Positions 46,249 through 57,929 are shown, counted from the stretch's first letter. The stretch: 64,000 bases of DNA from Conus ventricosus (GCA_018398815.1 CM031610.1:33401615-33465614), one strand, 5' to 3'. Numbers and translations are program-made. Notes: generated by a model not told the origin, from the letters alone.

Positions 46249-49200
46249 CGTCTCCACTTCTCTCTGTCAGCACGCTCACCATCCCCCACCCCACCCTCTA
46301 ATTGAGTAACCTCACCCATCTCCACCTTTCTCCCTCTCCACTCTGGCCGTACCTCATCCCTAACCCTCCCCCCTCCCATCCCTCTTTCTCAATACCTTCA
46401 CCCACCCCATCTCTGTTCCCTCTTTCTCAATACCTTCACCCACCCCATCTCTCTTCCCTCCTCCCCCTCCATAACCTCCCCACTCCTGCCCACTCTCCCT
46501 CCATCATCCCCCCTTCCTCCTTCTCCCACTCCTCCTCCTCCACTCCCTCTACTCACCTTGCAGACCTCTCTGCACTTTCTCAGCAGGGCAACATGGACTC
46601 AGGCCCCCTGCCGCAGTTGACCCCCACCACAGCGGCGCCCATCTCCTCCAGCTGCCGCAATGCCTGGGGGATGGGCACGTCGTCCGTCGTCTGGTCGTAG
46701 TAGTAGCAGGCCAGGGTGATGACGGCTGGCAGACCTTTGGGAGAGGTCAGAGAGCCATGACGGAGTTACTGCGCCGCCAAACGAAATATACAAACACAAC
46801 AAAACAAACACGATGCATTTTGAGCCAATAGGTGAATAAGCAAGCGTAAGCAATATTGAATCCATGTACCTTTTTTTCATTATGGGAGAGAAAAGTGACT
46901 GCATGTGTTCGTTATGAGCGTACTTCATACGCACACAAACAGGGACAGAGATACACAGGCGCACGCTCACATAGTGACGCGAGGAAATACATACTCTATC
47001 ATCCATTGTACGCAATCGGTGGCAATCATATGAAGACGAACGATGTTGGCCGTAACACGACTCTCATATAGCTAGGTGTTACATACACATGAATAATGGG
47101 GATAGGAAAGCATCAACAGCAACAACAACAATAGGGATAGTAATAATGGCGATAGTAACAATGGTAATTATAATAGGATGCAGAATGTGTGTGGACGTCA
47201 AGGCACGTGCACATTCAGATAAACAGCGAGTACCATGTGGACACGGGGTGACCATAGCTATCCTTGACCATGCAGACAGGGGTGACCATAGCTCGCCATG
47301 ACCATGTGGACACGGTGACCATAGCTCGCCATGACCATGTGGACACGGGGTGACCATTGCTCGCCATGACCATGTGGACACGGGGTGACCATAGTTCGCC
47401 TTTACCATGTGGACACAGGGTGACCATAGCTCACCTTTACCATGTGGACACGGGGAGACCATAGCTCGCCTTGACCATGTGGACACGGGGAGACCATAGC
47501 TCGCCTTGACCATGTGGACACGGTGACCATAGCTCACCTTGACCATGTGGACACGGGTGATCATAGCTCACCTTGACCGTGTGGACACGGGTGACCCTAG
47601 CTCACCTTGACCGTGTGGACACGGGTGATCATAGCTCACCTTGACTATGTGGACACGGGTGATCATAGCTCACCTTGACCATGTGGACACGGGTGACCCT
47701 AGCTCACCTTGACCGTGTGGACACGGGTGATCATAGCTCACCTTGACCATGTAGACACGGGTGATCATAGCTCACCTTGACCATGTGGACACGGATGACC
47801 CTAGCTCACCTTGACCGTGTGGACACGGGTGATCATAGCTCACCTTGACCGTATGGACACGGGTGATCATAGCTCACCTTTACCATGTGGACACGGGTGA
47901 TCATAGCTCACCTTGACCGTGTGGCCACGTGACCGTATCTCACCCTGACCATCTGGACACGGGTTGACCATATCTGACTTTCACCATGTGGACACGGGGT
48001 GACCATATCTGACATTGACCATGTGGCCACGGGGTGACCATAACTCACCTGGACCATGTGGCCACGGATGGCTATAACTCACCTGGACCATGTGGCCACG
48101 GATGGCTATAACTCACCTCGACCATTTGGACGCGGGTGACCATTCCTGACCCTGACCATGTGGACACGGGGTGACCATGTCTCACCTTGACCATGTGGCC
48201 ATGGGTGACCATAGCTCATCTTGACCATGTGGACATGGGTGACCCTAGCTCACCTTGACCATGTGAACACAGTTGACCATAGTTCACGTTGACCATGTGG
48301 ACATGGATGACCATACTTGACCCTGACCATGTGGACACGGGTGACCCTTGCTCACCTTGACCATGTGGACACGAGTGACCATAGTTCGCCTTGGCCACGT
48401 GGTAACCATACCTCACCTTGACCTTGTGGACACGGGTAACCATAGCTCACCTTGACCATAAGTCTGGATAGCCTCCAAGGCCAGTTTAGCCTCGCCGAAG
48501 TCATTGAAGGTTTCGCCGATGATGTAGTCGGCTCCCTCCTGCACCGCCCACTTTATCTGCTCCTGGGGGATCATGAGGATGATACGGTCCTGACACTACC
48601 GGTGGTGATCATATTGTAGCAACGGTGAACACAAACGTAACTATAATATGATGATTATCTGCTTCGATACCGCATATCATCACCATCGAGATGACGCCAG
48701 CCAAATCGGTGGCAATAGTGATGACGAGCATCCGTGATAACGATCATCGTAATATCATTACTGTCATTCCATGAGCAATAAAAGTTATTCACTCATACAC
48801 GCGCGCGCGCGCGCACATACACCACACACACACACACACACACACACAAGACCAACTAGTAGATAATAATAAGGATAACAAAAGCTTCAATGTTGAAGAC
48901 GAACATCATGTCTAATATCATAACATAATAAAATTTAATTTTAACGTTGATAACAATGTTTTGATGATGATCATAACTAATGATAATAATAATCGTAAGT
49001 AATGACAAATAATATAACAATAATGATAATAATTACATTACAAAGGGGAACTTTTTTTTTCAAACGGGTTCAGAAGACAGCTCGCTGACCTATGCACGTG
49101 AAGCATAAAGAGGAATATCTCTGTATATTAAAGAAAGGAAAAAAAGAGCTCTTTCTCGACTCATGAGAACAAAAGGAATACCTCTGTATAAAGAAAGACT

Positions 49201-49252
49201 GTTTTGTCGGCTGACGAAGTACACACGGAATATCTCGGTAAGAACAACGGAT

Positions 49253-49303
<51 letters not shown>

Positions 49304-49986
49304 ATTTTGATTTGTGTGAAAAGAAAAACTGGGCCTCAAATATTCGCTGTAAACTGTAAAGGTTTGGATTCGGATATGTATGGCTCAATCAAGGAGTAGG
49401 ATAAGGGAGTTTCTGGAAAAGTTCAGGGAAGGGTTAATTTTGTGCAGATGTCAAGATTGGAATTACCATATCAATAACGGCGATAGTTTTAACGTTTACA
49501 GAACCTGTACAATCCCTGATGTTAAAACATATTTATTACTCAATTTAGACAGATATTTACGGTATGCACTGATAAGATTTAGGCTTGTCATTTCTGAAAT
49601 CGCAGTACATTGTAATCGTCATGGACAACACAGTGAAGGTGACTTACTATGTCCACTTTGTCTTGGACAGAAAGAAAATGACGTACATTTTGTTCTATGT
49701 TGTCCTATTCTATGCGGCTTAGGAGCACAATACCTACCGTTGAAATATCATAAGGTACCAAATCAGTTTGAATTAGCGTTGCTTATGGCATGTACACATG
49801 AAAAAACGATCACAAATGTGTCATTGTCTTTACAAGGCTTTTAAATTGCGTTCTGTTCTCATTTCTTAAAATCATTGCAAAGTGTATTACGAAGGACGTC
49901 ATTGATTCTAAATGCCAGATTGTACAATTGTTTGTATATGCACCCCTTCATGAGGGGCAACGGCCTAAACATAATTAAACTTTCCG

Positions 49987-50041
<55 letters not shown>

Positions 50042-53000
50042 GCACGCACGCACGCACGCACGCACGCACACACATACACACAGTGGCCTTCAATCACTAC
50101 TGTCACTCACTCTAAACATGCTTTTCACTTCCTCTATCCCCTGGGGGTCATCCGGATCGTAGCAGGTGGTGTTGCTGATGTTGCCCGCCATCAGGCAGCC
50201 GTGGGCCAGGGCCACCTTCTTGGCCATCCGCAAGGCCTTGATGTTAAGCTGCTCCGCCTCCCCCTCTCTCCCGATCTTCTTCAGCTTCTCCCGGTGACCA
50301 TAGTACTGCGACACAGAATGAAAAGGGAGAGCATTGCCTGCACAAATCAAAGTGCCGCCTCATTAAGGATACACGCCACAATTAGGATTTTGCACTAGGA
50401 CACTATATAATCCATTTAAGAGTTTTGAGGCATGGCATATAGAATTGATTTTAAGCTGTCAGCTTGGAACCACCTGGCTTGTACCTTGATGACCATATGA
50501 AATAGAATGAGGAGAATCAACTTTCAGACACGATAAAAATTCTCAAAACAATCTAATTGCGCCAGGCTGTAAATACTCGACTCCTTAAGCAAAGGCCTTG
50601 GCGCATTCATTTTTGGCGTGCAGCCACACAGAACGAAACGGGAAAGCATTCCCTGTTCAAATCAAAGTGCTGTCGCCTTACAATCGTTAAAAGGATGATG
50701 TGATGGCGACCCTAAGAGAGGATCGCTCACTCGTGGTTTCTCCGTGACTTGACCAATTTTTTTGTGTTCAGTTGGGAAGGGGGGCTCACCTGGTGGTGTC
50801 CTGCGTGTGATGGATCAGAACAGGCAAAAACTGAACACCACAGCAGCGCAGTGACTCGGCAGTAGTGCAGTGTCTTCTTCGGTGGGCTGGCCGCCCCATG
50901 AAGATGTGACTTGATGATTGCTCTCGGCGGACCGCCGCTTCTGAGGCTGTGACAGGATAAACGCGATGCGTAGATGTGTGATGGCACAGGGGAGTGGCCC
51001 GGGAGTTTAGTCACGAAAGAGGCACAAAAGATGCCCCCCCCCCCCCCCCCCCCAATCCTTGTCCACCCTCGCCTCCCACACACAAAAAAAAACCATCAAA
51101 GAAACACACACGCACACGCACACACACAGAGGACAGCCTGATCCACAATGCATCATCAGTGCGCAAATGAATGAAAATTTCATTGCATTTGTCACAAAGT
51201 TATTTTACACGACAAGAAATCGTGAAAAATAATAAGCATTGGAAAATGATCGAACAAAGTGTGCGCTTTCTCAACACAACATGCTGTTGAACTACACTTA
51301 ATTAAGCAAAGTGGGAAATTAGGGGGAAGGGGAGAGAGAAAGTGAGGGAGACGAAAGGTTGGGGAAAGTAAATTGAAATACTGATTTAAATAAATCGTTA
51401 CGTACAATGCTTGCGGTAGCATGTGAATTTCTGATTTACAGTCGATAATTTGGATTTTTAAAAATTGAGAAAGTATTAATGTCTGACTTTCACGCCTATA
51501 TTATGCTACCGGTTTTTTATAATTGATTGGGACAGTGCTGCTCAACTGCAGCGAGAATGCTTCAAAACTGGTCGCTATGTGTGCCTTACACAGGTTAAAC
51601 TCGGGTTAAACAAGTTAATTTCAAGCTAAAGGGATGCTGATCTTACCACGCAGTTGCTTCCTAAAGTGAAGGCCATCAACTCCGATCGGCTGGGCGGAGA
51701 AAGGCGAGTTGTGTCCCTTAACACTTTCAAATATAATTTATCCACGAACCCGTGTCATACCTCCTACAAAAAAAGGTGCGTTATAGTCGTACACATTCCA
51801 GAAAAAAAAATTACAGAAACAGATAAATCGGACGACCTTTGTGGTGAAACCTTGAGTGGTATTAAGTTTGTTCCGGTGGTAAAAGATGTTCAACCTATTT
51901 TAGTTTCCATGTCAACCTATTTTAATTTCCATCTCCATGTTATTCTGCTATACCTGTTCAGATCTTGTTGTGGTGCGATGCCGGCTCTACTCGAAAATTT
52001 TAACTGTAAATTTGTGTGTGTGTCTGTAAAGAAACGTATGGAAAACAAAGACCTAATATGCGATTCGGCTTCTTTTTGTTTTATCTTCGTCCCAAACAAG
52101 ATAAATGTTGCCTTAGCTTAAGAAGAAAAAAAAAGGTGTGTGTGGAGGGGGGGGGGGGGGGGGGGGGGGGGATTCTTTCTAATCATGGTCAACCGTTAGT
52201 TTTCAACGTACCAGGAATAATGACGTCCCCTGGTCGGTAGATGAAACTCCTTACGCAGCCAACTTACGGTACAGCTCGCAGAGATGTTACATGTAGAATC
52301 TCTGCAGGACTTGCAAACATGCTTGTAGGGCTAATCATTCTTGGAATCCGATAGCGTTCGGCGGACAGAGGAGCCGCGTGCGATCTTTGATGTGAAACCT
52401 TAAACTGCGTGCAGCATGCGCTCAAGGCGTGTTTAAGAGGCAATGGCATCAAGGGAGTTAACTGTCCGTGGGAGGAAAAAAAAAATATATATTGGAAAAT
52501 CCTTATCGAGAGGTCAACAAAAACACGCTCACTTGCAGGCAACAAAAAAAAAATTAGATAACATGGGTAGGATCGTACCTGGCAATGCGATCTCTTTAAA
52601 AGCAGCTCAATGTCACGCACAAAAATCGGTCCTAACGATATACGTACACCAGTAACACGCCACAATACCATGCACAATCACAATCATTGACTTGTTTTTT
52701 CTTTGATTTCAAAGTCCGACGTTTCAATACTCGATAATGACCTCAAACCTATGCGTCATAATTCAAAATATAGGTTTGGTTTAACGGGTCCCCCCCCCCC
52801 CTCCCCCCCTTCTTTTCAAGGTGGTTTTACCTTTTTTTTTCTTTTTTTTTTTTGCTTCACTTCCTTTTTTTTTTTTTTACCTTTCTTGAAGTTAAAATCG
52901 CAAGATGCGTCTTTCACGGCTGGCCTACCTGCATCTGTTTTGTAAGCCTAGTACGGTTCGAGTCAAAACATGATTTTTGACTAGAATAATGATTTTGACG

Positions 53001-53336
53001 GACATTTATGCTATCAGATGTCCGAAGTTACGGTAAACCTCGCACAATGGCTTACAAGAAAAATGTAACTTCATCCGTGAGCTTTTCGATTAATTTTTAC
53101 GTTTCCTTCCCAAGTAAAATGTCAGTCCATTTTTAGGATAACTTCACCTCTAAATGTTTGAGCCAAACAGGAATGAAGTGATTTGTCATGTTGGTAACAC
53201 GTACCTGGATGTATTTGCGAAGGGAATTGAAATGCAATAAACGCAATTTCTAATTACACTGGAGGCAGAGTAGTTGCTTATGTCCACTAGGATACCAGCT
53301 GTGTACCCGCGCCAATTTCTTTTATGATGAGTTGCA

Positions 53337-53375
<39 letters not shown>

Positions 53376-53783
53376 TGCGCGCGCTTGTTCCAAGCTGAAA
53401 AGGAAACCTGGCGTGATCACTGAGAAACTGGCGCACCTTCAATTCAAAGTCATTTGCAATCTACTCAAAGGTGTGTGTGTGTGTGTGTGCGGGGAAGAGA
53501 GAAAAGTTAGGGGAAAAGGAGGGTTAGGTGAGAAGCTGGGGACAGATGGAGAGGACAGGAGGTCAAACGTGCGGAAGCGATTCCCATACAGGGTTGACAT
53601 ATGCGCCGTCTCCTCAGTGCAGAATGTTCCCTATCTCAACAACACCAAAGACCTTTTCGTAAGCTAACAAAAGCGCTTTGCGGGAAGAGATTCTTTGTTT
53701 AGGTAGTGTAGCGCACGCACGTTTTCTGGTCGTCACACACACACACACACCACACACACTCACTCACTCACTCACTCACTCAC

Positions 53784-53848
<65 letters not shown>

Positions 53849-53865
53849 CAAGCGCACGCGCACAC

Positions 53866-53942
<77 letters not shown>

Positions 53943-55474
53943 AGCGCGCGCGCGCGCTCGACAAAAGCAGATCTGGCACGTTCTGTTTCAGACTGACCCC
54001 ATGTATGGTCCTGGGTGAACGGAACGTGGGGTTACCATGAACGGCCTTTTACTGAGTGGAAAACGAACCAACATCGCCACATCGCATCACAACACTGGTG
54101 TCAGTCTTCACTCTGTGTGCGTAATTCTGCAGATAAAGCAAGCGAGGACCACGGGGCTCGTGAGACCAGTTTACTGAGAAGTACTGGAGCCTCTGCTCGC
54201 AGATAATAATATCCTCTTCTGGCAGTTGATTAGGCTCCGTAAGCTTGCCAGACACTGAATTATTTCTTCGTGTCAGAGACGGTAAACCAGGAAAGATAAA
54301 CATCCAAGACACAGATGAAGGAAGTCCTGGATGAACAAATGAAAAGAAAAACTGACTGTTACAACCATTCTGCCCGGTCGCGCGTGGCTGTGACCTCAAC
54401 ACACAGATGTGGAGATCCCGAACGGGCCAAGCGTCTGCTGTGGTACCCTGGATCTTAAGCCCATACTGTCAAGCGAACGTGACGAAGGCTGGAGCTTGTT
54501 GGTGCAACTGCGCAGCAACGGAAGGAACCTAAACTAACTGAATAAATAAATAAAAAGATAAATAAATGAATACATAAAAACCGGACCAAGCCTCAAGGCG
54601 AAAGTCATTAAAACAGAAAAAATAAAAAATAAATGAATGATTAAATAAGTAAAATCATTCATAAACGAATGAATAAATAAATAAATAGATAAAAACCTGA
54701 TCCACGCTCTAGGCGAAATTCTGACCCATATCCAAACCTTCATTCCCAGAAGAATTAAAGCCCCAACTTTCAATCGCATCTGGCTGTGTCAGACCAACTG
54801 ACATAGGCTAGAACACCAAGGCTACATCAAAATGTTGTTATGCTCAGCATAATTATGCGGGGATTGTCTTCAGGCTCCTAGCATAACATTATCAGTCTCC
54901 GAAATCCCCCGAAGTCGGAGTGTGGCTGCCCATGTGGCGGGGTATTCAAAAACGGTCACACGTCATGTTCTCATCCCCAGCTAATGCATTTTTACCATAG
55001 TGTTCAAGTACTTCAGCTGTTTGGATGATCCCTGGAGTCTTTTAGCCAGGGTACGACAACAACAACATCTGAAACTGTTACTTCAGACTTTATCCCAGGG
55101 ACAGTCCATTGCCGTCACATTCCCATACCTGGAACAAAACTTAAGAATTACCTCTTGGTGAAGGTCGCAGGCTTACAGCTACATCACCATTACTCAATCA
55201 TGCTGAGAAGATTTTTTGGTTTTTGTTTTTGTTTTTGTTTTTTTAATCTATACAATAATGACGAGAGGCAAACATGTCCCTACTGTAAACGCTTCGACGA
55301 CGTCACTTCCGGCGTGGACGAACTCTTCGTGAAGGTCGAGAACTCTTTCTGGATGATCCAATACCACTTCCGGCGTGAAGATACCGCTCTGCATGTACCC
55401 TCGTCGTTCCAGCTCCCATAAATAGCCCTCTCCGCAGATGATGCTCTCTCCGTCCGCAAGCCGCTCACGTAAAC
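43224..55474 (-). CDS. BHMT: Betaine-homocysteine S-methyltransferase-like gene, spliced, 5' exon not seen
   Basis: The family moves a methyl group from betaine (or a related donor) to homocysteine, making methionine, through a Zn-thiolate in a (beta/alpha)8 barrel. Six exons in 5'-to-3' order are 55474-55284, 50305-50111, 48562-48451, 46734-46557, 46027-45946 and 43519-43224. All junction phases agree except for one apparent missing base in the fourth exon. Landmarks are [44 protein letters not shown] (catalytic Glu), GVNCGRGPE (first Zn Cys) and [10 protein letters not shown] (Cys-Cys pair). The protein ends soon after the barrel and lacks the long vertebrate C-terminal oligomerisation extension. 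The start exon lies upstream of 55,474 or outside the window. The gene is convergent with ferritin. Betaine specificity versus another methyl donor cannot be settled from sequence. Confidence 0.85.
44226..45175. repeat. ~45-bp minisatellite, about 21 copies, in BHMT-like intron
   Basis: The unit contains TTTTTCATCCATGATAACAG, then AGCTGTAGAAGATGTCTCTG and GGTTG. Variants lack AG before CTGTAG or shorten the T run. All frames stay open for long stretches, giving spurious ORFs on both strands. Confidence 0.95.
45200..45493 (+). other. Unassigned open segment, P-loop-like
   Basis: After a T-rich stretch ending in TTTTTTTCAG, the frame reads [18 protein letters not shown], then [18 protein letters not shown]. 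It superficially resembles a helicase Walker A directly joined to a DE-box. The frame runs into low-information sequence and stops at about 45,493. It lies antisense in a BHMT-like intron. It may be a transposon or helicase relic; I do not assign a function. Confidence 0.2.
45946..46027 (-). CDS. BHMT: BHMT-like exon 5 of those seen
   Basis: The acceptor is TTTGATGGCAG|GGT and the donor is AACTG|GTAAGT. It encodes [19 protein letters not shown], then HAVTDPRTG. It sits between the GVNC and CCG exons, as in the family, and its flanking phases fit both neighbours. Confidence 0.85.
46199..46550. repeat. (CT)n tract and C/T-rich low-complexity block
   Basis: CT at 46,199-46,245, then CCCACCCC/CTCC-rich sequence with a duplicated phrase CTCTTTCTCAATACCTTCAC at about 46,382 and 46,421. 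In the - direction it is a purine-rich intron. Confidence 0.85.
46557..46734 (-). CDS. BHMT: BHMT-like exon 4 of those seen (GVNC), apparent 1-base deletion
   Basis: The acceptor is TCTCCCAAAG|GTC and the donor is TGCAAG|GTGAGT. It encodes [19 protein letters not shown] through [18 protein letters not shown]. At that point the frame hits a stop. Shifting by one base restores a family-like [10 protein letters not shown] ending exactly at the donor. Only the shifted frame joins the next exon in phase. The break falls in CCC (position about 46,586), where four C would be expected. Confidence 0.88.
47225..48455. repeat. 34-bp minisatellite abutting a BHMT-like exon, ~36 copies
   Basis: The + strand unit is ACCTTGACCATGTGGACACG followed by GGTGATCATAGCTC. 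On the gene's (-) strand each unit reads GGTCAAGGTGAGCTATG, which includes a consensus 5' splice site. Units left of about 47,420 have CGCC or TGCC in place of CACC (no GT). Between 47,570 and 47,880 units alternate GTGACCCTAG and GTGATCATAG subtypes. Three variants carry GGCCACG. Confidence 0.95.
48451..48562 (-). CDS. BHMT: BHMT-like exon 3 of those seen (catalytic Glu)
   Basis: The acceptor is ATGATCCCCCAG|GAG. It encodes [19 protein letters not shown], then [21 protein letters not shown] holds the conserved active-site Glu. Two donors share the same phase: GGTCAAG|GTGAGC (48,451, better consensus) and TATG|GTCAAG (48,457, closer to family length). The last bases of the exon belong to the 34-bp repeat unit. 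Confidence 0.88.
48600..49250 (-). other. BHMT-like intron, no gene seen
   Basis: A/T-rich with GATAAT-type triplet-poor repeats, plus a CA tract at 48,800-48,848. Confidence 0.5.
49255..49301. repeat. (CT)n microsatellite
   Basis: Pure CT run of about 46 bp. Confidence 0.95.
49380..49844 (+). mobile_element. LINE ORF2 C-terminal fragment
   Basis: An open frame of 154 codons reads [20 protein letters not shown], then [20 protein letters not shown] and CP. The CPLC-...-H-...-C knuckle and the preceding basic helix are the hallmark of the end of an endonuclease/RT LINE polyprotein found in many molluscs. No RT core is present. It inserted antisense to the methyltransferase gene in an intron. 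The frame is intact, so the insertion is not very old. Confidence 0.75.
49990..50083. repeat. (CT)n, (ACGC)n and (CA)n compound microsatellite
   Basis: CT to 50,037, then ACGCACGC and CACACATACACA. Confidence 0.95.
50111..50305 (-). CDS. BHMT: BHMT-like exon 2 of those seen
   Basis: The acceptor is CTGTGTCGCAG|TAC and the donor is TTTAGA|GTGAGT; phase 0 on both sides. It encodes [52 protein letters not shown] and EEVKSMFR. It corresponds to barrel strands 2-3 of the family. Confidence 0.9.
50780..50975 (-). repeat. ~600-bp interspersed repeat family, partial - strand copy
   Basis: On the - strand ACACTGCACTACTGCCGAGT, GTTCTGATCCATCACACGC and AGGACACCACC match the middle of the family. Only about 200 bp is present. 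Confidence 0.65.
52147..52170. repeat. Poly-G run (~24)
   Basis: Same position as the much longer G run at 60,461-60,543 in copy 2. Confidence 0.95.
53739..53950. repeat. CA, ACTC, CT and CA compound microsatellite
   Basis: ACTC units, then about 55 bp of CT, then CA to 53,939 and GCGCGC. Copy 2 (about 62,150-62,378) has the same order but heavily broken tracts. Confidence 0.95.
54538..54692. repeat. (AAATA)n-type A/T-rich tracts
   Basis: Two clusters of AATAAATAAATA words separated by about 60 bp, repeated in copy 2 at about 62,958-63,118. Confidence 0.85.
55284..55474 (-). CDS. BHMT: BHMT-like exon 1 of those seen
   Basis: The acceptor is ATATTTGCTTAG|GT and the donor is TTTACA|GTAGGG. 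It encodes [37 protein letters not shown] and [17 protein letters not shown]. It aligns with the family N-terminus after the first few residues, so a short exon with the start codon is missing upstream. It joins the next exon as [12 protein letters not shown]. Confidence 0.9.
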
Positions 55475-55829
55475 CTAAGCAAATATTGAGAAGATACGTT
55501 TATATGCAGCTTCTACCTTTCAATTAAGATACGCAGTGCTTTGCAGGGTACTGAAATCAAATTTTTAAAATGTCATACGTAAAGGCTTTTAAGGAAAACT
55601 AAGACAGAAACAAACATTCGCATGAATACTCATTCTTTTTTTTTTCTTTTTTCTTTTTTGCTGTTGTTTTTTTTTTTAAACTGATATATCATCATTATTA
55701 TACATCAAATGTATTCGTGTATTCATGAGCATACGCATGAATTTCTTGCACATCGCTCCAGGAATTAACGTGTCTATTTATAAACATGACGCACAGAAAC
55801 GATTACTTGTTAAAGAAGAGCAAGAATCA

Positions 55830-56290
55830 ATGGGTATGAGAACATACAGAACAATGATCAAAGAGTACAAAGACATATAGTCGGAGGAAATGGAAGCGTA
55901 AAGAGCAATAATAGAAGGATGTGAACTCGTCCATGAAAATAATGAAACGCTATGAACACGTCTAGAAAACTATTAAAGGAAATGAACGTGTACAAAATTA
56001 AAGGGTAATCAACGAGCACAGAATGAAAATTACAGAATAAGCCTACAACATGTACAGAGCAACAATCGATGGATATGAACACGTACGCTTAAAGAACATT
56101 AATCAAAGGTGGTGAATAATAACAACCAAAGGGTTATTTGAGAGAACAATAATCAGTGTCTGAACACGTACAGACTAATATTGAAAGGCTATGAGCACGT
56201 ACAGAACATGAATTTAAGGCTGTGAACAACAACAGATTACAATCAAAGAAAAAGAACACGTACAGAGTAATCATCAAATGGTTATAAAAG
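55830..56290. repeat. Degenerate ~40-bp array (GAACACGTACAGA)
   Basis: Units contain AAAGGCTATGAACACGTACA, then GAACAATAATC, with heavy divergence. No coding signal. Confidence 0.75.
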
Positions 56291-56554
56291 GAGTTAGACT
56301 GCCTGGGTTCTCTCAAAGCAGGATAACAAAACAAGGGAGGAAAAAAAACTTCGAACCCACTTGAGAGATGAGGAATTGAGTACTTCGACTCCTAGAGTCT
56401 TCAAAGCAATGACGTAAAGATCACAATTTCATCATCACTGCATTATGACGTAATGCATGTGAACGTAAATAGTGAGAGGGAAGGGGGTGGGGGAAGAGGA
56501 AACTAGGGAGGGGGGGGGGGGGATGTGGGGACGGGGGAGAAGCTGTGATTTGGT

Positions 56555-57830
56555 TTAGTCTTTGATGTTGAGGCCATCTGGTGCTGTAGCACCAAGATGG
56601 TGGATGATCTGTTTCTCCATGTTCTTTCTCTTGAAGGAGTCACCAGTGCTGTTGCGCCAGACCACTGATATGGAGAAGTGGGTTATGCTATGGGGATCGG
56701 TGTTGAAGTGTATAGCCGCCACAGGGGTTTGCTTTTTTCTGGAGGATGCTGTCCCTGTGCTCTTTGCAGCGTTCTTCCAGTGTGCGGTATGTCTCGCCTA
56801 CGTAGATGCGACCGCACAGGCTGCAGTGGACTACATATCACTGGTTTGGCAGGTAAAATTGCTCCTCATGGTGAAATGGCGTCCTGGGGGCCCTTTAAAG
56901 GCGAGCGTGGTAGTGTTGAGGAATGGACAGCATTTGCACTTTTGTCTGTCACAGCAGCTGTTGCCCAGGGAGTAGTGGTTCTGGGGGGCTGTGGGTCAGA
57001 ATGACGACCTAACCAGATGATCGCCCAGGTTTCGGTCTCGTATGAAGGCCATCAGAAAAAGTTCTTTGAATGTCTTGCCAACTTTGGGGTCAGTCTGTAG
57101 GATAGGAAAGTTCTTGAAAAGAATTTTCTTGACTTCCAGGTTGTGAGAATGGTATGTCGGAGTCACAAGGGTGTGGTCATTGTGATCGTCTTTGGTGTTA
57201 AGGCCTCCTCTCTGGAGATGCGCTTGGCCTGGTCCAGTGCCTGTTGGATCAACTCTTCCGGATATCCTCGTGCTTTGAAGAAGCTGATCATCTGGGCTGC
57301 CTGGGTGTGGAGATCTTTCTCATTGCTGCACAGGCGTCTGAGGCGGTGGAACTGGGAGAACGGAATGGCGCGTTTGGTGGCAGTTGGATGGCTTGAGGAG
57401 TAGAAACACATATGAATGTGAGTCTGTGTTCTTGTAGTGGACTGAGGTAGAGATGATTTGGTTGTAAGGTGTGATCATGAGTTTGATGTCCAGGAAGGGG
57501 GGAGAGCTGTCAGACATTTCATGCGTGAACTTCAGAGAAGGGTTGAAAGGCATTGACAACACTGATGGACAGCAGTTCGCTTCTGTCATCAGTCCACAGG
57601 CCCACACAGTCGTCTATGTAACGGCGAAAAGGGCTGGCATGGGGCCACTGAACTGCTGGAAGATCGAATGGTTAAATGTGGGCTACAGAGGTAACCACAA
57701 CGGGTATAGCTATTTAACCTGATTTTGTCCAAGTCAAAGATTGGGGCAAACTCATACTGGGCCTTTCCAATAACGGACACAAATGATCAAACACATGTCA
57801 ACTGAGGTAAGACTTTGAATCTCTCAGGGC
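56555..57830 (-). mobile_element. Penelope-like element: reverse transcriptase 3' half plus GIY-YIG endonuclease
   Basis: On the - strand the RT active site reads RYIDDCVGLWTDDRSEL (DD at about 57,606-57,626). Next come PPFLDIKLMITPYNQI, NTDSHSY, SSSHPTATKRAIPFSQFHRL and RRLCSNEKDL. A GIY-YIG domain follows as CSLCGRIYVGETYRTLEERC, then KEHRDSI (about 56,739-56,825). It ends with ITHFSISVVWRNSTGDSF, then APDGLNIKD and a stop at about 56,555. RT plus C-terminal GIY-YIG is diagnostic of Penelope-like elements. At least three frameshifts break it and the 5' part of RT is missing. Confidence 0.88.
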
Positions 57831-57928
57831 CCCCAGCGCATACGGTGTGTGCGCTGGTGTGTGTTCATCAGCGAGGTGATGCCAGCGTGTTAATTAGAAA
57901 GTCCACGGACGTGAGTGTGCAAGCCTTG

Positions 57929-57929
<1 letters not shown>

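Larger units (their letters stand above)
51031..55530. repeat. Segmental duplication, copy 1
   Basis: From the poly-C run at 51,031 onward the sequence matches 59,337-64,000 in order. Shared landmarks are AATCCTTGTCCACCCTC, CTCCGATCGGCTGGGCGGAG, a poly-G run, the CA/CT tracts near 53,740, AATAAATAAATA-type tracts, and the exon at 55,284-55,474. Left of the poly-C the copies do not match, so that is the breakpoint. Confidence 0.95.

Noticed and set aside
47079..47564. 161-codon - strand frame with a repeated [11 protein letters not shown] pattern
   Set aside because: It is the 34-bp satellite read as protein; period and composition follow the DNA repeat, and the host exon uses a different boundary.
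44226..48455. CRISPR-like arrays
   Set aside because: Units are contiguous head-to-tail with no unique spacers, and the context is a eukaryotic intron.
53678..54040. Leu/Ser- and His/Thr-rich open frame
   Set aside because: Pure reading of CT and CA microsatellites.
56562..56975. 137-codon + strand frame
   Set aside because: Antisense shadow of the Penelope-like element's GIY-YIG region.
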